A stretch of 39,963 bases of DNA from Pseudomonadota bacterium. Lineage in GTDB: Bacteria > Myxococcota_A > Polyangia > Fen-1088. The stretch covers positions 1-39,963 of the forward strand of contig JADGRC010000215.1 of assembly GCA_017881245.1 (NCBI GenBank), given 5' to 3'. This document shows, piece after piece, positions 24,766 through 35,097 of the stretch. The notes under the pieces are model-generated. The model had not been told where the DNA came from. It saw only the letters and a list, made by a program, of their open reading frames with translations, and did not search any database. Each line of letters opens with the position of its first letter. Position 1 is the stretch's first letter. The translations under genes were made by a program, and so were the position numbers.

Positions 24766-25394
24766 TGCGCACACGACCGACCTTCGCGGCTCTTTTCGTC
24801 GGGGTGGCTGCCTGCCTCGGCGTGGCGGGGTGCAGCTACGCCCCCCATTTGAAGGACGGCGAGCTGAGATGCAGCCTCTCCGGGCAGTGTCCGGAAGGCT
24901 ACGCGTGCCAGAACGACGCCTGCTTCGCGGCATCGACAGACGGCGGACTGGGCAGCGACGCCCCGACCCAGACATTGTTGAATCGTTACATCGGAAGCTG
25001 GACGCTGGATCCGACCGCGGCCGTCAGTAACCACTGCGACAACGGAACCGCTGAGATCAGAATGTTGAGCCCCGCCTCGAATCCATCGCCTATGACGATC
25101 ACCGCGGGGATCGCGGGGAGATCCGATCTGATATCCCAGTGGCTTTGTAACTTGGAGCTGCGGGTGGACGCGGCGGGAGCGCACTTGTCCGACCCGCCCC
25201 CGACCTGCCGCCATGATAGTTCCACCGATCCGGCGCAGCCCAGCGAAACCTGGACCGCCACGCAGTTCGACATAGTCCTCAGCGGCCTCCGATCGGCCAC
25301 GCACACGGCCACGTACACCCGTGTCGATCAATACGCCGACGGAACGGTCGTCAACTGCTCACAGGCGGTCACCGCGCCATTGACGAAGAACTGA
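24765..25394 (+). CDS. Lipoprotein with small Cys-rich module
   Basis: The 209-residue protein begins at ATG 24765, which shares its A with the stop of the TPR gene. It has a lipoprotein signal peptide ending in LGVAGC. Right after it comes the module CSLSGQCPEGYACQNDAC, a six-Cys-like motif seen in many myxobacterial lipoproteins. The remaining 150 residues look like a beta-rich extracellular domain (NRYIGSWTLDPTAAVSN, ATYTRVDQYADGTVVNC) of lipocalin-like or unknown fold. Function is unknown. A longer in-frame extension to 24606 overlaps the upstream gene and is not credible. Confidence 0.8.
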   Translation: MRTRPTFAALFVGVAACLGVAGCSYAPHLKDGELRCSLSGQCPEGYACQNDACFAASTDGGLGSDAPTQTLLNRYIGSWTLDPTAAVSNHCDNGTAEIRMLSPASNPSPMTITAGIAGRSDLISQWLCNLELRVDAAGAHLSDPPPTCRHDSSTDPAQPSETWTATQFDIVLSGLRSATHTATYTRVDQYADGTVVNCSQAVTAPLTKN

Positions 25395-25518
25395 ACGGGC
25401 TGCGACTGCATTTCCAGCACGCCTTCGCCCCGTTCGGTCGCCGATCCCACCACCTCTTCGCGTAACGATTCTTCCGCGAACCTGCATTCGGAACGGCCGT
25501 TTCGACTGAACGTTCTGA

Positions 25519-25524
25519 TATAAG
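25519..25524 (+). promoter_or_regulatory. -10 element immediately before gyrA
   Basis: TATAAG (5/6 match to TATAAT) ends eight bases before the gyrA ATG at 25533. Transcription would start at or within two bases of the start codon, so the mRNA would be leaderless. There is no Shine-Dalgarno sequence before the ATG and no clear -35 box. Confidence 0.45.
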
Positions 25525-25532
25525 CACGCTCG

Positions 25533-28202
<2,670 letters not shown>

Positions 28203-28361
28203 CCAGAACTGGCGGAAACTGATTGGGCGAAACTGATTCGACGGACCGAAACGGACCGCGAAATGGACGGCGTGAAACGGAAGTCCGCCCGGACGCAGGC
28301 CCAGCAAGCTGAACGAACGAGACGAGCGCGACTCAGCCAGGTACACTACATCTCGTTCCGC

Positions 28362-29669
28362 ATGGCGAACAACGGCATCACGTCCCACCGCCCCGCATCG
28401 CAAGGTCTTTACGAGCGCGCGTGTCAGCTTTTCCCGGGCGGCGTGAACTCGCCCGTTCGGGCTTTCAAAGCCGTCGGAGGAACGCCCGTGTTCCTTCACA
28501 GCGGACAGGGCGCGCGCGTCCAGGATGTCGACGGCAACACCTACTTGGATTTCCTGGGGTCGTGGGGCCCTTTGATCTTCGGCCACGCGGATCCCGACAT
28601 CATCGCCGCTATCGTGGCCGCGGCTTCGTCCGGGACCAGTTTTGGCGCCCCGACGCCCAGGGAAATCGATCTGGCCGAGCGGATTCGGCTGGCGATGCCA
28701 ACCCTGGAAAAACTGCGATTCGTGTCATCCGGGACCGAGGCCACGATGTCGGCGCTGCGGGTCGCCCGCGGCTTCACGAAAAGATCCAAAATCATCAAGA
28801 TCGACGGTGGCTACCACGGGCACGCGGACACGCTGCTGGCCGCCGCGGGTTCGGGCGCCCTGACACTGGGCATTCCGGGATCGGCGGGCGTCACGGCGGC
28901 CGCCGTGGCCGATACGATCGTCGTACCCTTCAACGATCTGGACGCCATGGAAGCGGCCTTCGAGGCCGAGGCTAACCGAGATCAGATCGCGGCCCTGATC
29001 GTCGAGCCCATTCCCGGCAACATGGGGCTGGTCCTGCCACGCCCCGCGTACTTGCCCAAGCTGCGGGCGCTGTGTGACCACCACAAGACGCTGTTGATCT
29101 TCGACGAGGTTATCTCTGGCTTCCGCGTCGGCCGGGGCGGGGCCCAGCAACTGTTCGGCGTACGCCCGGACCTGACATGCCTGGGTAAGGTCATCGGGGG
29201 CGGCCTTCCGCTCGGCGTATACGGTGGACGCGCCGACGTGATGGGTGTCGTCGCACCTGAAGGGCCGGTCTATCAAGCCGGAACGCTGTCCGGGAATCCG
29301 TTGGCGGTCGCGGCCGGCATCGCTACCCTCAAGAAACTCGACGACGCCGCGTTTCGGACGTTGGATTCGCTCGGTGGGATGCTCGAGGACGGTCTTGGCC
29401 GGGTGATCCGACGCAGCGGCATCAAGGCTCGCGTACAACGGGTCGGGTCGATGTTCACGCTGTTTTTCACCGACACGGAAGTGACCGACCTGGCGAGCGC
29501 AAAGCAGGCGGATACGACCCGGTTCGGTCGTTTCTTCCACGCCATGCTGGACCGGGGTTTCTATCTGCCGCCCGCCCAACTGGAAGCGGCGTTCATTTCC
29601 TTGGCTCACACCCCGGACGACATCGAATCATTCGTGGTGGCGGCAAAGGAAGTGTTCCCGACGCTGTAA
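28362..29669 (+). CDS. hemL: Glutamate-1-semialdehyde 2,1-aminomutase
   Basis: HemL converts glutamate-1-semialdehyde to 5-aminolevulinate in the C5 route to heme, which feeds the c-type cytochromes seen in this window. The 435-residue protein has PFPGGVNSPVRAF-like LFPGGVNSPVRAFKAVGGTP at the start, FVSSGTEATMSALRVAR, DGGYHGHAD, LIFDEVISGFRVGRGG and PLP-binding Lys276 in LTCLGKVIGGGLPLGVYGG, ending YLPPAQLEAAFISLAHT. I start at ATG 28362; the open frame upstream to 28263 is basic and not family-like. No Shine-Dalgarno is evident, and TACACT lies 14 bases upstream. It follows gyrA by about 160 bases holding no other gene. Confidence 0.96.
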   Translation: MANNGITSHRPASQGLYERACQLFPGGVNSPVRAFKAVGGTPVFLHSGQGARVQDVDGNTYLDFLGSWGPLIFGHADPDIIAAIVAAASSGTSFGAPTPREIDLAERIRLAMPTLEKLRFVSSGTEATMSALRVARGFTKRSKIIKIDGGYHGHADTLLAAAGSGALTLGIPGSAGVTAAAVADTIVVPFNDLDAMEAAFEAEANRDQIAALIVEPIPGNMGLVLPRPAYLPKLRALCDHHKTLLIFDEVISGFRVGRGGAQQLFGVRPDLTCLGKVIGGGLPLGVYGGRADVMGVVAPEGPVYQAGTLSGNPLAVAAGIATLKKLDDAAFRTLDSLGGMLEDGLGRVIRRSGIKARVQRVGSMFTLFFTDTEVTDLASAKQADTTRFGRFFHAMLDRGFYLPPAQLEAAFISLAHTPDDIESFVVAAKEVFPTL

Positions 29670-29755
29670 CCGCCCGGGGGACGATTTTTCCCTGGGGCGA
29701 AGTGTGTCTTTGGCGTCCCGACTTTGGCCGGGTTTATATACTTCATCGTGGTCGC

Positions 29756-30703
29756 GTGACGTCCCTTGCGTTGTTTTCGTTGTTTGGCACCGCGGTCAAT
29801 CTGCTGACCGCCACGGACTGTCCATCACAAGCCGACGTGGCCGCCGAGTTGGCTCGGCTCGAGCCGGCCGTGCAGGGCTCATCGCCGCAAGAGCAGGCCC
29901 AGGACCGACCGCGGCTTTCGGCGGAAATTCGGTGGGTGGGTGAAACCCTATCCATCGCGTTAACGACGGCGGAGGGCACTCTGGCGGCCGAGCGCACACT
30001 GGCCCGTTCGGGCTCTTGCTTGGACATGGCCGCCGCGTCCGCGGTGGTGATCACGGCTTGGGAAGGCGAGATGCGAGGGGATCTCGGTCCGGAGCTGCCC
30101 GCGTCCTCGGAAGGCGCGGGTCCGAGGAATGTGTCGCTCCCCGATCCCGCGATCGCCGCGCAGGCCAAGTCCGTTGCATCGACCCCGCAGCATGCCCGTC
30201 CTTGGGAGATTGGCGCCAGCGTTTTGGCGTCACACGAGAGTGATCTCGCGCCAGGGCTCATGATCGATGCGCAGCTGGGGCGACCGCAATCTGGGCTCGC
30301 GGCGAGATTGGGCCTGGTGGCGACTAGTGCGCACGCCCTGGCGCTCGGGCCGAATCCCGGTCAGTCGCGGTGGTCGCGCGCCGCCCTCGGCTTGGGGGCA
30401 AGGAATCGCGTCTGGCTTGGGAACAGCGCGTTCGATGGTCATGTCGATGGGTCCGTCGCGATGATTCGTCTCGCGGGCGCAGGGTTTGGAGCGAACTACA
30501 GTCAGACGGGCTTTGATTTGGGGTTTGGCGCCGGCCTCAGGTGGGCGTGGGTGGCAGCCCGGCTGGCGCCGTTCGTCGCGCTCGACGGTGGGGTCTGGCC
30601 GAACCAGACGTTCGTGACCGCCGTGGGGACCAACACGCAGGCGCGATTGCCGTTGTTCGAGCTGCGCGCGGCCGCGGGGCTTAGCTTCGGGCGTTTTCGA
30701 TGA
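29756..30703 (+). CDS. Exported protein with probable beta-barrel C-terminus, unknown function
   Basis: I start at GTG 29756 (316 or so residues, TSLALFSLFGTAVNLLTA as signal peptide); GTG 29702 is possible but a TATATA -10-like element at 29735-29740 lies inside that extension. The first 120 mature residues (CPSQADVAAELARLEPA to DMAAASAVVITAWE) look like a soluble periplasmic domain. The remainder has alternating polar/hydrophobic strands and aromatic residues (SQTGFDLGFGAGLRWAWVAA, ARLPLFELRAAAGLSFGRFR), as in an outer-membrane barrel. Myxobacteria have many such proteins of unknown role. It is followed after 155 bases by the DUF1552 gene on the same strand. Confidence 0.65.
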   Translation: MTSLALFSLFGTAVNLLTATDCPSQADVAAELARLEPAVQGSSPQEQAQDRPRLSAEIRWVGETLSIALTTAEGTLAAERTLARSGSCLDMAAASAVVITAWEGEMRGDLGPELPASSEGAGPRNVSLPDPAIAAQAKSVASTPQHARPWEIGASVLASHESDLAPGLMIDAQLGRPQSGLAARLGLVATSAHALALGPNPGQSRWSRAALGLGARNRVWLGNSAFDGHVDGSVAMIRLAGAGFGANYSQTGFDLGFGAGLRWAWVAARLAPFVALDGGVWPNQTFVTAVGTNTQARLPLFELRAAAGLSFGRFR

Positions 30704-30858
30704 AAGGTTTGCGGCCGTGGTCGACACCAGCGACCAACGCCCTAGGGGACGACCATGAATCGCGCATGCGCGGATAGCCACGTGGTGCCAAGAGACGGCT
30801 GAGGAATGAAAGGTTGCTCTTGCCGCGTGACACAAGATTCGCGAAAGAGGTGATGCAG

Positions 30859-32241
30859 ATGAACCGTCGACACGTTCCTTCGCGGCGCGCTTTGCTGAAG
30901 GCGCTCGGCGTCGGTCCCGCGCTGTTGCCGCTGTTGCGGTCCGAGAAGGTCTTCGGGGCCTGCTCGGGTGTCTCCGGGCCGAAGAGAGTCTTCATCCTTG
31001 TGTGGGCGAACGGGATGCTCGGGGGGGGTGATTCCTGGGCCACCGCGGGAAACGATCCAGCCAGTTGGCAGCTCGGGTCGATGGGTTTCCAGGACTCCCT
31101 CAAGCCGTACATGGCCGACCTCTTGTTGTTGAACGGGATCGACTACAAGTTCATCAAGGACATGCCGGGCGCCGGCGAGAGGACCGGGGCCGCCTGTTTT
31201 CCGGGCATGCTGACAGGGGCCTTCTACCAGACGCTTTCCACTGGGACATCCAGCGACGTGGCCGGGGGAATCTCCATCGACCAGTTCATTGGAGGCAAGC
31301 TGCAGGCCAGCGGCTACCCAGGCCTTCCCAGCTTGAACCTGGCGGTTCAGGCGCAATCGACCGCTCGGCTTTCCTGGAAGGCCGCCGGTGTTCCGGTCGT
31401 GCCCAATCAGGATCCCTTCTCTGTCTTCTCGATGCTCTTTGGGTCGGCGCAGTCTTCGGTGCCTCCGGTCGACAAGATCTTGGCCATGCGGAAGAGCGTG
31501 CTTGATTATGTCGCCGGAGATCTCGACCGTTTCACAATGAAGGTTGGCGGAACGGAGGATCGACGTCGCGTCGCGATTCACTTGCAAAATGTGCGAGATC
31601 TCGAACAGCGCCTGGGTCAACAGAGCGTCGGCTCGGCCACCCCCGCGTGCACGCCTCCCGATCTTGGCCCCAGCGTCGGCGTGACTGTGACCAGCAGAAA
31701 TTTTGAGGTTATTGCCAAGCTGCAGATCGACGTGGCGGTCGCGGCCCTAGCGGCGGACGCGACCCGCGTGGTGGTTCTCCAACTCGGCGACCAGGGTGAT
31801 GCGAACATCATCCTGTCGTCGCTGGGATTCGTGGCCGGTGGTCCGAACGCGGCCGATCCGAACACCGGCGACATCAACGGCATCCACGCCATCGCGAAGG
31901 CGAACGGCCTCGACAAGGTCAAGATCGACACCTGGTTCATGAGCCAGGTGGCCTACGCGATCGGCGGCGTGAAGGGCGTGATGGACGGCGCGGGGAGCAT
32001 GCTCGACAACACGGCGTTCCTGGCGATGAACAACATGAGGACCGGCCTCGGGGAAACCACGGGGGTCCCCGCGATCATGGCCGGAAGCTGCGGCGGGTAC
32101 TTCAAGACCGGCCGGAGCCTGGCGCTAACCAACACTCCGAACAATGGTGTGCTGGTTGCCCTGGCGAATGCCATGGGCTTTTCCGTCCCCACGTTTGGCG
32201 AAACCATGTACGGCGGGGAATTGGCCGCTCTGAGAGGTTGA
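30859..32241 (+). CDS. DUF1552 family secreted protein
   Basis: The start ATG 30859 is chosen because AGAGG lies eight bases upstream; ATG 30853 and TTG 30814 are in frame. The 460-residue protein has an N-terminal SRRALLKALG, a twin-Arg motif typical of the Tat route in DUF1552 proteins, then a hydrophobic stretch. Family landmarks are KRVFILVWANGML, LLLLNGIDYKFIKDMPGAGE, FPGMLTGAFY, GGISIDQFIGGKL, YPGLPSLNLAV and a C-terminal GVLVALANAMGFSVPTFGE. The family is abundant in Planctomycetes, Verrucomicrobia and Myxococcota and sits beside DUF1592 genes, as here; the activity is unknown. Sulfatase/alkaline-phosphatase-like folds have been suggested for related families, which I cannot test. Confidence 0.85.
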   Translation: MNRRHVPSRRALLKALGVGPALLPLLRSEKVFGACSGVSGPKRVFILVWANGMLGGGDSWATAGNDPASWQLGSMGFQDSLKPYMADLLLLNGIDYKFIKDMPGAGERTGAACFPGMLTGAFYQTLSTGTSSDVAGGISIDQFIGGKLQASGYPGLPSLNLAVQAQSTARLSWKAAGVPVVPNQDPFSVFSMLFGSAQSSVPPVDKILAMRKSVLDYVAGDLDRFTMKVGGTEDRRRVAIHLQNVRDLEQRLGQQSVGSATPACTPPDLGPSVGVTVTSRNFEVIAKLQIDVAVAALAADATRVVVLQLGDQGDANIILSSLGFVAGGPNAADPNTGDINGIHAIAKANGLDKVKIDTWFMSQVAYAIGGVKGVMDGAGSMLDNTAFLAMNNMRTGLGETTGVPAIMAGSCGGYFKTGRSLALTNTPNNGVLVALANAMGFSVPTFGETMYGGELAALRG

Positions 32242-32279
32242 ACATGCTTGCCACGGGTTTCATGCGGGAGCGACGAATC

Positions 32280-34172
32280 ATGAAAAGCCTCGACTCACTG
32301 ACGGGTCTGATGCTCGCGGCTCTGACCGTGGCCGGCTGTCACACGACATACGTGCTCGGCCGCAACGACGTCCCGGACGCGGGAGCCTCCGGAGGCCGGG
32401 GCTCGGATGCCTCCGTCGGGACCGGCACAGGGGGCGGTCTCGGCGGAAATTTGGTCGTGCCCGGTAGCGGCGGGGTGTCGGGAGTCGCTGGCGCGGCCAC
32501 CGGCGGTGGCGCCCCTGTTGGATTGGGAGGCGCGACCGGCGCGGCAGGCAACGCATTGTCCGCGCTGCCACCGGCGCCCAACGCGCCAGCGACGCCCCAA
32601 AGCGCGGGAACCCTGGCCTTGCAGCACCTGACGCTGGAGGAGCTCGAGAACACGATCGCCGACTTGCTGGGCATCTCGCCGACAATCGTCGCCGCCGCCG
32701 CGGAGAACGCGGGACTTTCTCCCTTGGGCGACTACGGTCCCCAGGCAAGCACCGGTTACCTGGCTCCCGGTGAATTCCAACCAGCGCAGACGCAGGGAAT
32801 CCTGTCGCTGGCCGAACAAGTGTCGACCGTTCCGCCTACATCCCTGACGGCGTCTTGCACCGCTCCCGCCGCGGGCACGGCCGCAACCGCCTGCGCCACC
32901 ACATTCATCAGCACCTTCGGTCGTCGCGCGTTTCGTCGCCCGGTCACCGCTACGGAAGCAACCGCGTTGCTCGATCTTTTCAACACCGCGGTCGGGCTCG
33001 GATTCGATTTCCAAGGCGCACTCACGCAGGTCGTGCGCGGGATGCTTCAATCGCCCAATTTCCTTTATCACTGGGAGGTGGGGGACACGGCGCCCGTGCG
33101 GGCGGGAGGCCTCATCACCCTGACCTCGTACCAGATCGCGTCCCGACTCTCCTACTTGCTATGGCAAACGATGCCGGACGACACGCTGCTGGCGGCGGCC
33201 GACAACGATCAACTGTCGACCCCCGACAAGATTCTGCTGCAGGCCAATCGCATGTTGGCGGATCCACGGTCCAAGGTCGGATTGGGGAATTTCCATCGAC
33301 AATGGTTGCTGCAACTGAACGGCCGGGACTCCCTGCACCAGGACCTGACTCTGTTCCCAACCTTCACCCCTTTGGTGCAGTCCTTCGTCAGGGCGGAGAC
33401 GGATGCGTTCGTGTCATCGATCGTGTCGACGATGATGCCGTCCACCGGGGACGGAACATTGAAGACGTTGCTGACGGCCTCGTACTCGTTCCCGTCGGAA
33501 AGCACCGTCGCCGGGCTATATGGCACGGCGTTGTCGGTTCCCGGTGAGCGCCTGGAATTGAATCCGGCTCAGAGGGCGGGCATCTTGACCCAGATCGCGT
33601 TTCTGGCGACGGACTTCACGGAGACAGAAACGAACCCAATCGGTAGGGGGTTCGTTGTGTGGCAAAAGCTTCTTTGCGGGACCTCGAACTTGCACCCCTC
33701 TGGTCTGTTGCCTCCACCTAATATTCAATTTGGTCCCACCGCGACCCTCCGCGAAGTGGTTACCCAAACAGACTCGCAAACTCCGTGCGCCGATTGTCAC
33801 GCACCCTTCGATTCGCTGGGCTTCGCCTTCGGAAACTACGACGCGATCGGCGGCTACCAAACCATGGACAAAGGCCATCCGATCGACGCGTCCGGCAGCG
33901 TCGTGACGCCCGGGGGCACCAAAATTTCCTTCCAGAACGCCATCGATTTGGTCAATGCGCTCGCCGCCAGCGACGAGGTCAAGTGGTGTGCGACGCGGCA
34001 GTGGTTCCGCTTCGTCCTTGGGCGCATGGAATCACCGAGCGACGAAGGATCGATGGAGCTTGCCTACCGGGCTGGCGCGGCTGTCCCAGGGTTCTCCATC
34101 CGGCAGATGCTGACGAGCCTGGTCCAGTCCCAGACATTTCGGTATCGGGCACCGTCCCCCGGCGAGCTGTGA
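32280..34172 (+). CDS. DUF1592-family heme lipoprotein (DUF1587-1595-1592-1588-1585)
   Basis: From ATG 32280 (GGGAG nine bases upstream) the product is 630 residues with a lipobox LTVAGC. A Gly/Ala-rich low-complexity linker covers about residues 35-105. The full set of family segments follows: LQHLTLEELENTIADLLGI (DUF1587), FGRRAFRRPVTATEATALLD (DUF1595), GMLQSPNFLYHWEVGD and YQIASRLSYLLW (DUF1592), PIGRGFVVWQKLLC with TPCADCHAPFDSLGFAFGNYD (DUF1588) and WCATRQWFRFVLGRMES (DUF1585). One c-type heme site, CADCH at Cys503, is present. Such proteins are thought to be surface redox proteins; no substrate is known. It begins 38 bases after the DUF1552 stop, so the two are an operon. Confidence 0.88.
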   Translation: MKSLDSLTGLMLAALTVAGCHTTYVLGRNDVPDAGASGGRGSDASVGTGTGGGLGGNLVVPGSGGVSGVAGAATGGGAPVGLGGATGAAGNALSALPPAPNAPATPQSAGTLALQHLTLEELENTIADLLGISPTIVAAAAENAGLSPLGDYGPQASTGYLAPGEFQPAQTQGILSLAEQVSTVPPTSLTASCTAPAAGTAATACATTFISTFGRRAFRRPVTATEATALLDLFNTAVGLGFDFQGALTQVVRGMLQSPNFLYHWEVGDTAPVRAGGLITLTSYQIASRLSYLLWQTMPDDTLLAAADNDQLSTPDKILLQANRMLADPRSKVGLGNFHRQWLLQLNGRDSLHQDLTLFPTFTPLVQSFVRAETDAFVSSIVSTMMPSTGDGTLKTLLTASYSFPSESTVAGLYGTALSVPGERLELNPAQRAGILTQIAFLATDFTETETNPIGRGFVVWQKLLCGTSNLHPSGLLPPPNIQFGPTATLREVVTQTDSQTPCADCHAPFDSLGFAFGNYDAIGGYQTMDKGHPIDASGSVVTPGGTKISFQNAIDLVNALAASDEVKWCATRQWFRFVLGRMESPSDEGSMELAYRAGAAVPGFSIRQMLTSLVQSQTFRYRAPSPGEL

Positions 34173-34186
34173 GCGTTACTTGTAGA

Positions 34187-34207
34187 CGATGCAGCTCGCT
34201 TGCATCG
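34187..34207. terminator. Hairpin between convergent genes
   Basis: CGATGCA-GCTCGCT-TGCATCG is a 7-bp perfect stem with a 7-base loop, placed between the DUF1592 stop and the end of the PIN-toxin gene. It could act in both directions, but neither side has a T-run. Confidence 0.4.
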
Positions 34208-34248
34208 ATCTGCTGTCCGGATCCACCAGCGCCGTCACGTGGCTCTGC

Positions 34249-34641
34249 CTACGACCGCGATTTGACGTGGGGGTAGTCGAGAATCAGACGGTCCGTGGTG
34301 ATGATGGTCATGTCTTCCAGGCGGCTTGCCGCGATCAAGATTCGATCCACCGGGTCTCGATGAATTGGGTCCGGCAGCGAGTACGCCTCCTCCATGATGT
34401 CGATGGTCAGGGGCAGCAGATTCCATCCGTTACGTTCCACGCAGTCGCGGAACCAAATCTTCCAGTGCCGGGGCAGCAGGATCCGCTTGCGTTCAGCGAG
34501 GCAGGCGAGCTCCCCCCCCGTGACGACCGAAGCGAACAAGATGCTGTCCTTGTCGACGAGAAGGTTGCGTGTGGCCTCCGACAATCGATCTGGCTCTTGC
34601 GCGATGAAGAGTACCGCGCAGGTGTCGAGAAGAATTCTCAC
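34249..34641 (-). CDS. vapC: PIN-domain toxin, VapC family
   Basis: The 130-residue protein is a PIN-domain ribonuclease. The four acidic metal-binding residues are visible: Asp6 in MRILLDTCAVLF, Glu44 in VVTGGELACLAE, Asp96/Asp99 in HRDPVDRILIAASR and Asp117 in TIITTDRLIL. VapC toxins cut tRNA or rRNA in the absence of antitoxin. The gene begins 13 bases after the antitoxin stop in the usual antitoxin-first order. It closely matches the subgroup of short VapC proteins whose partner is a Phd-like antitoxin. The pair lies on the strand opposite to the surrounding genes, consistent with insertion. Confidence 0.9.
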   Translation of the reverse strand: MRILLDTCAVLFIAQEPDRLSEATRNLLVDKDSILFASVVTGGELACLAERKRILLPRHWKIWFRDCVERNGWNLLPLTIDIMEEAYSLPDPIHRDPVDRILIAASRLEDMTIITTDRLILDYPHVKSRS

Positions 34642-34654
34642 GGCTGCGGCGGCT

Positions 34655-34942
34655 TCACTTCAAGGGATCGTGGTCGTCGCGAAGCGCGTTCCAATCACTC
34701 TCGGGCACCGCGGATCCCGTGACGTCACCGCGAAGCTTGATCCTTCCGCGATCGAACCCGAGCTTGGTCTGGTTGCGCCGCAACGGCATTGCCGTGATCC
34801 GCGCGAAAGGAACATTGCGCCGGCAGATCACGACATCTTCCCCGTGCTCGACGGCATCCAGGTGCTCGCTCAGGCGGTTCTTGAGATCGGCCACATTTAT
34901 GGCCTTCGACATAGCCATGAATATAGCCCGATATATGGCCAT
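34655..34942 (-). CDS. Phd/YefM-type antitoxin of the PIN toxin
   Basis: The 95-residue frame from ATG 34942 has GGAG eight bases upstream. Starts at 34918 (MAMSKAI) and 34912 (MSKAINVADLKNRL) would be nearer to the usual antitoxin length. The core INVADLKNRLSEHLDAVEHG and EDVVICRRNVPFARI is the DNA-binding Phd/YefM fold, and the C-terminal tail (SDWNALRDDHDPLK) would wrap the toxin. The palindrome at 34932-34945 overlaps or precedes the start and is the probable autoregulatory operator. A neutral call is type II antitoxin; strict VapB-family AbrB features are not seen. Confidence 0.85.
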   Translation of the reverse strand: MAIYRAIFMAMSKAINVADLKNRLSEHLDAVEHGEDVVICRRNVPFARITAMPLRRNQTKLGFDRGRIKLRGDVTGSAVPESDWNALRDDHDPLK

Positions 34943-34945
34943 ATA
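34932..34945. promoter_or_regulatory. Palindromic operator candidate of the toxin-antitoxin pair
   Basis: TATATGGCCATATA is a 14-bp perfect palindrome, strikingly AT-rich for this genome, with a related ATATAGCCCGATATAT just beside it at 34921-34936. Phd-family antitoxins repress their own operon by binding such palindromes over the promoter. It lies at the antitoxin start or about 15-30 bases upstream, depending on which ATG is used. Confidence 0.6.
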
Positions 34946-35097
34946 AAAGGCTCCAACTGGCGACCCTCTGGCGACCCCTCGTGGGAGGCGGCGTCCGGTC
35001 GATTTCTGACCAATTCAGCGCGGATTCCGACACTGGGGATCTGTTCGTCTATCCTGGAATGTGTTTGCTCCGGTAACCAGTAGTGGGAGGTCTTTTG

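Noticed and set aside
28203-28361. Possible small gene or N-terminal extension of hemL from 28263
   Set aside because: The translated 33 residues are basic and unlike HemL; the gap shows only imperfect CGAAACTGATT-type repeats and a TACACT element.
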